Shown here piece after piece: positions 1 to 7,880 of a stretch of DNA of 64,000 nt. Source of the stretch: Clostridium_AW sp040797845. Lineage in GTDB: Bacteria > Bacillota > Clostridia > Clostridiales > Clostridiaceae. The DNA is taken from contig JBFNFA010000001.1 in assembly GCA_040797845.1 (NCBI GenBank), positions 310,001 to 374,000 of the forward strand. Direction: 5' to 3'. Position numbers and translations under genes: made by a program. A model generated the notes under the pieces. That model saw nothing but the letters and a program-made list of their open reading frames with translations. It was not told the origin of the DNA and made no database searches. Every line of letters begins with the position of its first letter. Position 1 is the stretch's first letter.

Positions 1-2
1 AT

Positions 3-1991
3 GGTTTGCTTCTACCAGAACGTTACATAGATAGTCCACTAATTAATAACTATCCACATCCTAAAATTCGTAAATTTGAATTCAGTAATGTAAAAATTGA
101 TGAGGAAAACGGTATAACAGAAGAAAAAGCAGTGAATGAACTGAGAAAAGTAGCTACAGATTGGATGGACAAAAATAAAGTTGATATACCAAAGGTAAAT
201 TATAGAGTCGATTTTATAGAGTTGTCTAAAACAGAGGAGTATAAAGACTATGCAGTTTTAGAGAGAGTTTATTTGGGAGATATAGTAACAGTTAAGCATG
301 AAAAGTTAGGTTTTGATTTAAAATCTAAGGTAATCAAATATAGATGGGATTCTATAAGAGAAAAATATATAGAAATAGAGTTGGGAAACTTTAAAGAAAA
401 TATAGCTGATAGTTTTAGAGATATAGATAAAACATTAAATGAAATATCTGATGCTATGGAAATAGGTAAAAGCGATTTAAGCAAGGCTATAGATAATGCT
501 ACGGATTTATTAACCACAGCAATGAGCGGATATGTTTTAAAAAGAGAAAATGAAATTTTAATAATGGACACTAAGGATGTAATGACAGCTAAAAAGGTTT
601 GGAGATGGAATGTAAATGGGCTCGGCTATAGCAACACAGGTGTGAATGGACAATATGGCTTAGCAATGACTATGGATGGAGCTATAGTTGCAGATTTTAT
701 TACTACAGGAGTATTGAATGCTAATTTAATAAAGACAGGACTTTTAAAAAGCAAAAAGGGTAACACATGGATCAATATGGAGGATGGTACTTTTAGTTTC
801 GCTGATAGAGTAAAGTTTGATGGTAACATTTTTAATATTAATATTTCAGGTACTGAAGCAGAAAAACAAATAAATGATAAAGTTGCAGAGACAGAGAAAA
901 ATGCTAAAGAATATACAGACACTAATATTGATGACGTTAATACAGAGATGGAAAAAGTAACTGAAAAGATCTCTAATGTAGAACTAAAAGTAACACCAGA
1001 TGCTATCATTAGCACTGTCACTGAAAGTAATAGATTTTTAAAATATACGTTAACTCCTAAGTCTTCTAAGATATCTATTGAAAGAACGGGATTATCTCTG
1101 AATCCATTAGAAGCTTATAATTTTACAGGTGGAACAATACATCAAGCAAATGAACCAATAATTATAAAATCACCAGAAACCATATATAACTATCTTGCAG
1201 AAGTACAAGTAAATGATACAAATATTCACACTTATGATAATGTTCAAGATATATATAAGGAAGTAAAGACAGAAATAAAACAGACGGCAGATAAAATTAG
1301 TTTAGTAGTAAAAGAAGATAATTCAATTAATGGAGATAGTCTAGTAAGTGCTATAAATATGAGTTCAAGAAAAATAGAAATGAAGTCATTGAATATAGAC
1401 TTAACTGGATATGTTACTTTTAATAGCTTATCTCAAAGTGGGAAAACAACCATCAATGGTGACAACATAAGAACTGGCAAGGTGGCAAGCTTGAACGGAT
1501 ATAGTTATTTTGACTTAGCTAATAATAGATTTATGATAGGAAATGGTTCAAATTATTTAATGTATTTTGATGGTAGTAATTTAAATTTTGGAAGTAATGT
1601 AAGTTTGTCATGGGGAAACTTACCTAGCAGTGTCGCATCAACTAACGACATTGTTTCTGAATATAGAGTTACTCAAATTACAAATAATGCAATTTCAACA
1701 GCTAGTATATCTGCCAATCAAATAACAACTGGAACACTTGCTACTGAAATGTTATTAGGAAATGTACTTAATTTTAATAATGGTCATTCAATAGATAATC
1801 GTAATAATGCTTTTAGATTTAGATATTCAGACTATTCATATATGTTAATTAATGGAGATACGACATCTTTTTATATTAATGGAGGCTTGAGAGCAGAAGT
1901 AAGACAAGATGGTTTTTACAATGTAAGAAATGGTGTAGGTTATAAACTTTCAGAAGCAGGTGGTACATCGTTAATTCCTAAGTTTGGATAA
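3..1991 (+). CDS. Prophage tail protein (tail spike / endopeptidase-tail family), 5' partial
   Basis: The frame is open to the window edge, so the true start lies upstream; the TTG at 6 is internal. The first ~120 residues, ending in a segment that reads GDIVTVKHEKLG, look like the end of a Gram-positive phage tail (Prophage_tail) domain. A helical, coiled-coil-like stretch follows at ~125-165, then repetitive beta-rich segments containing DFITTGVLNANLIKTG and a second similar element near the C terminus, typical of siphophage tail fibre or minor structural proteins. It probably sits at the tail tip and contacts host envelope. Two small tail-region genes follow in the same orientation. Phage tail origin is well supported; the exact subfamily is inference. 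Confidence 0.72.
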   Translation, partial: GLLLPERYIDSPLINNYPHPKIRKFEFSNVKIDEENGITEEKAVNELRKVATDWMDKNKVDIPKVNYRVDFIELSKTEEYKDYAVLERVYLGDIVTVKHEKLGFDLKSKVIKYRWDSIREKYIEIELGNFKENIADSFRDIDKTLNEISDAMEIGKSDLSKAIDNATDLLTTAMSGYVLKRENEILIMDTKDVMTAKKVWRWNVNGLGYSNTGVNGQYGLAMTMDGAIVADFITTGVLNANLIKTGLLKSKKGNTWINMEDGTFSFADRVKFDGNIFNINISGTEAEKQINDKVAETEKNAKEYTDTNIDDVNTEMEKVTEKISNVELKVTPDAIISTVTESNRFLKYTLTPKSSKISIERTGLSLNPLEAYNFTGGTIHQANEPIIIKSPETIYNYLAEVQVNDTNIHTYDNVQDIYKEVKTEIKQTADKISLVVKEDNSINGDSLVSAINMSSRKIEMKSLNIDLTGYVTFNSLSQSGKTTINGDNIRTGKVASLNGYSYFDLANNRFMIGNGSNYLMYFDGSNLNFGSNVSLSWGNLPSSVASTNDIVSEYRVTQITNNAISTASISANQITTGTLATEMLLGNVLNFNNGHSIDNRNNAFRFRYSDYSYMLINGDTTSFYINGGLRAEVRQDGFYNVRNGVGYKLSEAGGTSLIPKFG

Positions 1992-2005
1992 GAAGGGGTG
2001 ATATT

Positions 2006-2932
2006 ATGGGATATATAAGCATAGATGGTGGAGGTTATGCAGATTGGGGCGGTAGACCTGCCTTAAATTTAATTATTAGAGACTATAGTCCTGATATAGT
2101 GCGTTGTTTTGGCTATGTAGATGGAGAGACTAATGCATCGTGGGCGTTTGATACAGAAGGTTATTATAGTAGTTTATATAAAGGTTGTAATCAAGTTATT
2201 ACAAGCAGAAACGGTGGTTATACATTTACTGTGGGTGCTACCTATAAGATAGAGGTAAAAGCATACTATAAGTCAAGTGGTACGTATTATGTGTCGGCAT
2301 GGAGTAATACCATATACGTTACAATAAGTAAACCGAAATGTCCACCTCCACAAATTGTTGCCATAACACAAGATAATAATTATGTATGGTGTCAAGCAAT
2401 GCCACCGTCACAGGAGTTTGATGTTTATGTTATGTATCGAGTTAATAATCAAGGGGCGTGGCGTGGTGGTGCATTAGTACCTAAATCGGAAGTTTCCATA
2501 GGAGATTGGATTTATTTCGCTGTATGTACTGAAAGGGATGGATATGACGACTCAGACTTTATTTATCCTAATCCGATCAAAGTTTTAGGTAGACCAAGTA
2601 ACTTCACAGGATTTAATATGAGTAGTGGTGATGCCATGAACTACCGTGTGGTGGGAGATAAAACTGTTTATGCATATCCAGTAACTGCTACCGAATGGAA
2701 GTCATTCTGTAACAAGGTGAATGACTTTCGAGAGTGGAAAACGTGGGGGCGTAAGACATTCTACATTCCTTCAAGAGATGATGACTTTACGGCAGTAATA
2801 TATAACAGTGTTGCAAGTGCTATTAATGAAATTGCGAGGGATGGCGATATAATTCCATTTGTGGGTAATGACACCTATATAAATGCGTATCATTTTGTCC
2901 GAATGAAAGAAACTTTAAATTCAATAATTTAA
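2006..2932 (+). CDS. Prophage structural protein, probable tail-fibre or baseplate accessory
   Basis: A 308-residue protein starting ATG 15 bases after the tail protein, behind a clear RBS (GGGGTG). The sequence is rich in Gly, Tyr and Trp, with no signal peptide or membrane segment. It has two beta-sandwich-like stretches (~60-110 and ~115-190) with the alternating hydrophobic pattern of fibronectin III-like modules, then a distinct C-terminal ~100 residues. Position directly after the tail spike gene and ahead of two tiny genes matches the distal tail region of Clostridium and Bacillus prophages. I do not recognise a named family. Codon use is slightly more GC-rich than its neighbours, which fits a phage module of separate origin. 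Confidence 0.55.
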   Translation: MGYISIDGGGYADWGGRPALNLIIRDYSPDIVRCFGYVDGETNASWAFDTEGYYSSLYKGCNQVITSRNGGYTFTVGATYKIEVKAYYKSSGTYYVSAWSNTIYVTISKPKCPPPQIVAITQDNNYVWCQAMPPSQEFDVYVMYRVNNQGAWRGGALVPKSEVSIGDWIYFAVCTERDGYDDSDFIYPNPIKVLGRPSNFTGFNMSSGDAMNYRVVGDKTVYAYPVTATEWKSFCNKVNDFREWKTWGRKTFYIPSRDDDFTAVIYNSVASAINEIARDGDIIPFVGNDTYINAYHFVRMKETLNSII

Positions 2933-2950
2933 AATAAGGGAGGAGATAAC

Positions 2951-3187
2951 ATGATAAATTCTTCAAGCAACAACAATATTTATGCAACAATAGTGGAAGA
3001 GGATAAAGCTATTGTATCTATAAATTCAAACTATAATGAAATAGGAACAAGTTTAACAGTTAGTTTTAATATTTTAGATAAAGAATATGTAGAAAAAAAT
3101 CCAGCAATAATTCAAGACCAACTGAATCAATTTTTAGAGGAATTAAGAGACAAGTTAAAAGGGGTTGGTTACGATGTTACAATATGA
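2951..3187 (+). CDS. Small prophage protein, function unknown
   Basis: A 78-residue protein starting ATG behind GGGAGGAG, 18 bases after the tail accessory gene. It is Asn/Ser/Ile-rich with a short acidic helical C terminus and no membrane segment or recognisable motif. It overlaps the start region of the next small gene, suggesting translational coupling. Placement between tail genes and the end of the prophage is typical of small tail-associated or lysis-module proteins, but no function can be assigned. Confidence 0.5.
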   Translation: MINSSSNNNIYATIVEEDKAIVSINSNYNEIGTSLTVSFNILDKEYVEKNPAIIQDQLNQFLEELRDKLKGVGYDVTI

Positions 3188-3437
3188 TGGAGAAAATAAT
3201 GAAGATAAGATAAATAATATAGAAAAAGGATTTAATCTTAAAGTTATAGATTTTAGAACTAATTTATCAAGTTTAATAGATAATTGTAATTTACCAGCAA
3301 CAGTTATTCAAATGGTTTTGCAGGAGTATACACGAGAAATAAATATACAAACACAACAAATAATTCAAAAAGAAATCGAGGAATATGAAAAATTAAAGAA
3401 TAAATCAAAAGATGAAAATGCTAATAATTCCCAATAA
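3174..3437 (+). CDS. Small prophage protein, predicted helical
   Basis: An 87-residue protein from ATG 3174, chosen because AAAAGGGG at 3157-3164 lies nine bases upstream; a TTG at 3165 is in frame but too close to that site. It overlaps the preceding gene by 14 bases. The sequence is charged and mostly helical (coiled-coil-like C terminus rich in Glu, Lys and Gln) with one Cys. It lacks a membrane segment, so it is not an obvious holin. It is the last recognisable phage-type gene here; no endolysin or holin follows. Confidence 0.5.
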   Translation: MLQYDGENNEDKINNIEKGFNLKVIDFRTNLSSLIDNCNLPATVIQMVLQEYTREINIQTQQIIQKEIEEYEKLKNKSKDENANNSQ

Positions 3438-3631
3438 AAGAAGTTAATTTAAGTATATAAATAGATTTATAGATATTGTAGCGATTGATATGATAAAAAT
3501 GCAATTAATTAAAACAGTAATTAAAAGTATATAATAATTATTAAAGCAATTTAGGCAGTTAAGTAAACATCTATTTTTATATACTAAGGAAAACTTGTCC
3601 ATTTATGAAAAATAATCTATAATATAACATA

Positions 3632-3665
3632 AGAAACCACTTGAGAGTAATCAATAGTGGTTTCT
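3632..3665 (+). terminator. Hairpin between prophage genes and the unknown cassette
   Basis: A ten-base inverted repeat (AGAAACCACT / AGTGGTTTCT) with a 14-base loop lies in the 268-base gap after the last phage gene. It is not followed by a long T run, so it may be a weak terminator or a remnant of a junction. The rest of the gap is A/T-rich with no ORF. Confidence 0.4.
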
Positions 3666-3705
3666 ATAATGTTAAACTGTATTTATTTAAAAGAGAGGTT
3701 TAAGA

Positions 3706-4716
3706 ATGGACAAAAATAATTTAAGATGGTTAAAACTTAATAAAATTATTCTAGATTTTACATATATAAAAAAACGAATAAGAATAAAGTATGGTTATGA
3801 TATAAAAGAAAATTCTATTTTAGAGTTTAAAAAAAATATTAATAACTATAAAGAAATAGATGAAGATAAATTATTATCTCAAATTGAGGAATATACTTAC
3901 CAAAAGATGTCTATATTTATAATGAGAGAATTAAAAAATAAAACTAAACATCCTATTCAAGAGGAATTAGAAAACGATGTCTTCAAAGATTTGTTTAAGA
4001 AAAAAAATAGAATATTTATGGAAAATGGAATAGAGTATAAAGGTGATTTAGATTCATGTTATAAAGTAGTAAATTATTCAGAAATAGATAAATGTATAAA
4101 ATTAAAGCTAGCATGCATAAAAAAAATTAGTTGTACCGATACTGATGAAGATGGAATTCAAAGTGCAAATGAAATTGAAGAATATGATTGTGTTAAATTT
4201 ATAATAAACTTAGAGAGTAAATTAATATTTATGTTTTATAATGATTTTAAATTTATAGATAATGACAATAAATGCTTTACCTTAAGAAAGCAAGCCTTTT
4301 ATAAACTATTCTCAAATGCTACTAAAGGTAATATATTGACTTGTGACATAAGTAGAGAATTAAATGATTATTTTAAAGAATATTTATCTGAGATTAAGGC
4401 AGATAATCCTAAAAAGTTAATAAGTGAAATTGAAACATCAAATGTGTTAGGCTCAAAAAATTCAATAAAAAGTATAGCTCATGATTTTAAGCATAATATG
4501 TTTAGATTGGAAGCTATAAGCAATGCGATAAATAACGAAGGACATTATATATCAAGTTTGGAATGCTCATTAGGAACAAATTTAATAAGAATAAAATCAT
4601 CAGGCGAGGTGATTGTAGAAACGTTATTCTTAAATCAGGAGGTGTTGGAAATTGTGTGCAAGGAATTTTTTAAAGACAACAACTTATATGAATTGCAGTG
4701 TAAGTTTGCTAAATAA
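3706..4716 (+). CDS. Uncharacterised protein, first gene of a three-gene cassette
   Basis: A 336-residue soluble protein starting ATG behind AGAGAGG. I recognise no family. The N-terminal ~110 residues are Lys/Asn-rich and helical. A middle part has several beta-like stretches and four Cys, and an acidic patch near residue 145 (CTDTDEDG) resembles a metal-binding loop but is not diagnostic. The C terminus ends in a small alpha/beta segment. It overlaps the next gene by 65 bases. Extreme A+T content and position just outside a prophage tail module suggest accessory or defence cargo, which is inference. Confidence 0.55.
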   Translation: MDKNNLRWLKLNKIILDFTYIKKRIRIKYGYDIKENSILEFKKNINNYKEIDEDKLLSQIEEYTYQKMSIFIMRELKNKTKHPIQEELENDVFKDLFKKKNRIFMENGIEYKGDLDSCYKVVNYSEIDKCIKLKLACIKKISCTDTDEDGIQSANEIEEYDCVKFIINLESKLIFMFYNDFKFIDNDNKCFTLRKQAFYKLFSNATKGNILTCDISRELNDYFKEYLSEIKADNPKKLISEIETSNVLGSKNSIKSIAHDFKHNMFRLEAISNAINNEGHYISSLECSLGTNLIRIKSSGEVIVETLFLNQEVLEIVCKEFFKDNNLYELQCKFAK

Positions 4717-5017
4717 TATTATTGAAAATTTCAATAAAGTAGAAAATTCCTATAATATAAAAGAAATTTCAATAACATATTTTATGCAAACAACATCAAT
4801 ACCAAGTGATGAAATATATGATGCATTTCACATATTATTGATTGATAATAAAATAGAAAAAGTTGAATTTTCACGATGTCCTTATTGTATGAATGAAGAT
4901 AAAGTTAAAAATATGGAAAACGTAAACAAATGTGCTAGATGTAAAAGTATTTATAAGATACATGATGTAATTGATAAATATAAAATTATAAATAAAGAGA
5001 GAAATGACTATGAATAA
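4652..5017 (+). CDS. Small protein with C-terminal zinc ribbon, second gene of the cassette
   Basis: A 121-residue protein. The TTG start at 4652 is chosen because AGGAGGTG (4637-4644) lies seven bases upstream inside the preceding gene; the next in-frame ATG (4688) has no RBS. The middle section (~35-70) could form a small winged helix. Two Cys pairs, CPYC near residue 79 and CARC near residue 95, form a convincing four-Cys zinc ribbon. The gene overlaps both neighbours, so the three proteins are probably made in fixed ratio. A nucleic-acid or protein adaptor role is plausible; no function is assigned. Confidence 0.5.
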   Translation: MCARNFLKTTTYMNCSVSLLNNIIENFNKVENSYNIKEISITYFMQTTSIPSDEIYDAFHILLIDNKIEKVEFSRCPYCMNEDKVKNMENVNKCARCKSIYKIHDVIDKYKIINKERNDYE

Positions 5018-5708
5018 TAAAAAAAGATGTATTATAATTTGCGTTAATATAATATTGTTAATAGCATTATATTTAATGTATATAATATATTATTATAAAG
5101 AAATTACAATAAATAGTTTTATAGTCCATACTGTTACTACTACAAATATTATTTTGAATTATATTAGAATAATTGCCGAAATAATTTTGAACTCAATAAT
5201 TAATGAAAATACTATGAAAATATTTTTTATCGGAATTTTTGTTATATATTCTTTGAAAAATTTAGATTTATTAGGTTTTATAAATAATATAAAGACATTA
5301 CAATTGAAAGATTTTAAGCTTGAATTAAATAAACAAGATGCTGAAGCAACAAAAAGGGAAGAAGAAGATAAGATAAAAAATTTAAAAAAGAATGAGGAAA
5401 ATTTGTCTCCAACAGATATAAAAAAAATACAAGATGCAGAGGAAAGGGCAAAAATAATACAAATACTTATTGATACACCGTATATATCTAATTTAATAAA
5501 TATGTTTGTAAATCAAGGAAAAAATAACGTAATAGTTCCTTTGAATTTGATTCCAGATAAAGTAAATCTTAAAGATTTATCAGAGATATTTGAATATAAG
5601 TTACAACCAAATTCAGTTAAACTTATTAAATTAAAAGTTGATATTCAACCGACAATAATAGATGTATTTAATCAACTTCTTAAAAAAGGGATTATATACC
5701 CAAAGTAA
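5010..5708 (+). CDS. Membrane-anchored protein with coiled coil, third gene of the cassette
   Basis: A 232-residue protein from ATG 5010 (an in-frame ATG at 5004 is closer to the purine-rich RBS at 4995-5002). Two hydrophobic helices lie at ~8-28 and ~70-85, followed by a highly charged coiled-coil stretch (~100-150, Lys/Glu-rich) and a folded C-terminal domain of ~75 residues. It overlaps the zinc-ribbon gene by eight bases. The layout of N-terminal membrane anchor, linker and soluble domain resembles membrane effectors in some defence systems, but I recognise no family. Confidence 0.5.
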   Translation: MNNKKRCIIICVNIILLIALYLMYIIYYYKEITINSFIVHTVTTTNIILNYIRIIAEIILNSIINENTMKIFFIGIFVIYSLKNLDLLGFINNIKTLQLKDFKLELNKQDAEATKREEEDKIKNLKKNEENLSPTDIKKIQDAEERAKIIQILIDTPYISNLINMFVNQGKNNVIVPLNLIPDKVNLKDLSEIFEYKLQPNSVKLIKLKVDIQPTIIDVFNQLLKKGIIYPK

Positions 5709-5905
5709 AATAGTACAAGCAATAGAAATTCTAGAGATATAACCTTTAGAATTTTTTGATGCCAAAATATAAGAAGGAATATTAAATGTATAAAAAGTTA
5801 AATGAAATAAAGAAATAGTTAGAATAAAGAATATTCTAATACACAGTATAATTCCTTTTGTAGATACTAAAATTAAAGAATATAAAGATAGAGAGACTGT
5901 GTTTA

Positions 5906-5968
5906 TACAATATCCCTCCTTTATTCAAAACTTTGGCTTTCGATTATGAATAAAGGAGGGATATTGTA
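5906..5968 (+). repeat. 22-bp perfect inverted repeat with 19-base loop
   Basis: The left arm at 5906-5927 and the right arm at 5947-5968 are exact reverse complements, containing ATATCCCTCCTTTATTC and its complement. The right arm covers the first codons of a decayed ORF and includes a GGAGG sequence, so the hairpin would hide an RBS-like site. No T run follows, which argues against a plain terminator. It could be a mobile-element end or a folded RNA. Confidence 0.6.
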
Positions 5969-6266
5969 CTTTATACTTATGGGTGTCCTATCACTTTTAT
6001 GTATTATAGGAATTATTATTTTTTGTAAAAATAACTGGTGGCGTTGGGTTTAAATATTTGGTAGTAGATATATTTTATTTGATTTATTTGCTATTGTTAC
6101 TAAAGTAGATGTATGGAATAAACTATTACTCTATATGTTTGATACAACAAAACCAGAATTAGTGTATTCTTTAGGTAGTGAATAACTTAATAAGCATCAA
6201 TATTTTAATCTAACAGAGTCTTATAATAAAGATGTTGTAAAAGAATATATATATATGTATATATAA
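5946..6266 (+). pseudogene. Decayed small membrane-protein gene
   Basis: One reading frame stays protein-like from ATG 5946 to the stop at 6264 but is broken by in-frame TAA codons at 6051 and 6183. The first 35 codons give a hydrophobic segment (GVLSLLCIIGIIIFC) ending in WWRW. The next blocks look like normal coding sequence (for example FDLFAIVTKVDVWNKLL). Two stops in an otherwise sensible frame suggest a relic rather than random sequence. The family is not recognised. Surrounding DNA from 5709 to 6854 holds no intact gene. Confidence 0.4.
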
Positions 6267-6552
6267 TAGGTAGGAATTTTTAAAATTAAGGTTAAAAAAT
6301 ACTCATAAAATGGTTGATTCTTCTAAGTTATATTGATATACTTTTTATATACCTACAGGCAACTGATTAGGTGATATTTAAACCGACTGATACAAGAGTA
6401 TATTTAATATATAAAAAAGTTGAAATCATTGATATTACTAGCCTTATACCATACATAATGGAAAAGGGAAACCAACTAATTCAGAATTCATTGCTATGGT
6501 AGCTGATAAATTGAGATTGAAAAATAGAGTTGTATAATCTAGTAAAATAAAT

Positions 6553-6599
6553 AAAAATAGACTTTCTTCGTTTATAGGTAATGGAGGAAGTCTATTTTT
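6553..6599 (+). terminator. Rho-independent terminator in the decayed region
   Basis: A perfect 12-base stem (AAAAATAGACTT at 6553-6564 and its complement at 6588-6599) closes a 23-base loop and ends in a T-rich strand. It follows a fragment of reading frame ending near 6537, so it probably once ended a gene now lost. Confidence 0.55.
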
Positions 6600-6621
6600 A
6601 TGAAAAATTTTAATTCTTTAC

Positions 6622-6822
6622 AAGAATGTATCTAATAATGAGATCATATTTGGCACAACTAAGGAAAGAGCTAATGTAATTAATACATATAATATGATAA
6701 AATTGACTAAAGATAAATTAGGATTTGATGTTTAGATAGAATAATATCATCAATTAAAAAATATAGAAGATGCTACAAAATATTTTGTAAAAGAATTTAT
6801 AAATAAAACATATAATAATTAA
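6622..6822 (+). pseudogene. Gene fragment with in-frame stops
   Basis: A frame running from 6622 to the stop at 6820 reads as coding sequence (FGTTKERANVINTYNMIKL) but contains TAG and TAA codons near 6733-6744 and has no start or RBS. It looks like the 3' part of a lost gene. No family is recognised. Confidence 0.3.
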
Positions 6823-6854
6823 TTTTTTAAATTTGGAATGTGAGGGAATTAACA

Positions 6855-7880
6855 ATGAAAGTTCAAGATATGGAGAATAGAATAAATAGTATCCAATACA
6901 ATTTTCTAAGAGAGGATATAAGACTAGGTAAAAATGTAATACTTTTAACAACGGGTGGAAGCTATGCTTATGGTACAAATATTAATACACAAGACCATAT
7001 TAGTGATTTTGATTTAAGAGGAGTTAGATTAAACTCAAAGAAAGAAATTTTAACAATGAATTGTGATGATAAACCTTTTGAAAGGCATGATTTAGATGTA
7101 GTTATATATCCATTAAAACAAATAGTTACTTTATTAACTAATGCAAACCCTAATACTATTGAATTGCTGGGAACTAAAGACGAGCATTTATTTATTTGTA
7201 CAGAAGAAGGAAAAATGCTAAGAGATAATTCAAATTTATTTTTATCCAAAAGAGCATATGCATCCTTTGGTGGTTATGCAACACAACAATTAAGAAGACT
7301 GCAAAATGCTTTAGCGAGAGATAGCTACCCTCAACCAGAGAAAGAAAAACATATTTTAGGTAGCATTAATAAGCAAATAATGACTTTTACTGATAGATAT
7401 AAAACCATATGTGCAAATGAATTACAATTATATATTGATAAGTCCAATAAGGAACAGTATGAAGAGGAAATATTTATTGATATTAATTTAAAAAAGTTTC
7501 CATTGAGAGATTTGAAAAATATGTATGCTGAGATGAGCCAGGTTGTTAATGACTATGATAAATTAAATCATAGAAATAGTAAAAAAGATGAATTACATTT
7601 ACTAAAGCATTCTATGCATTTAATTAGGTTGTTAAAAATGGGAACTGAGATACTTGAGGGCAAGGGTATCAATACTTATAGAGAACATGATAGAGATTTA
7701 TTATTAGATATAAGAAGTGGTAAATACTCATATGAACAAATATTTGAAATGGTTGATAAATTAGAATTGGATTTTAAATATGCAACTGACAATACTTGTT
7801 TACCAGATAAGCCTAACATGTCTAAAATAAATGATTTGGTTATGGAAATTAATAAGAAGGTGATTTTAAATGATTTATAA
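6855..7880 (+). CDS. RlaP/YcgL-type predicted nucleotidyltransferase
   Basis: A 341-residue protein from ATG 6855, chosen for the GAGGGA site seven bases upstream; GTG 6840 has none. The N-terminal domain carries the polymerase-beta nucleotidyltransferase signature: GGSYAYGTN near residue 34, then SDFDLRGV near 50 with the paired Asp residues, and a third acidic site in DLDVVIY. A helical C-terminal half follows. This matches the YcgL/RlaP (RNA-ligase-associated) branch, known from RNA repair settings. The last 11 bases overlap the CCA-adding-type gene, so the two are probably co-translated and act on the same kind of substrate, likely tRNA or damaged RNA (inference). Confidence 0.72.
   Translation: MKVQDMENRINSIQYNFLREDIRLGKNVILLTTGGSYAYGTNINTQDHISDFDLRGVRLNSKKEILTMNCDDKPFERHDLDVVIYPLKQIVTLLTNANPNTIELLGTKDEHLFICTEEGKMLRDNSNLFLSKRAYASFGGYATQQLRRLQNALARDSYPQPEKEKHILGSINKQIMTFTDRYKTICANELQLYIDKSNKEQYEEEIFIDINLKKFPLRDLKNMYAEMSQVVNDYDKLNHRNSKKDELHLLKHSMHLIRLLKMGTEILEGKGINTYREHDRDLLLDIRSGKYSYEQIFEMVDKLELDFKYATDNTCLPDKPNMSKINDLVMEINKKVILNDL

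Noticed and set aside
1..3437. Prophage attachment site or holin/endolysin after the tail genes
   Set aside because: No hydrolase or typical holin is visible, and no direct repeat or tRNA edge could be identified by eye.
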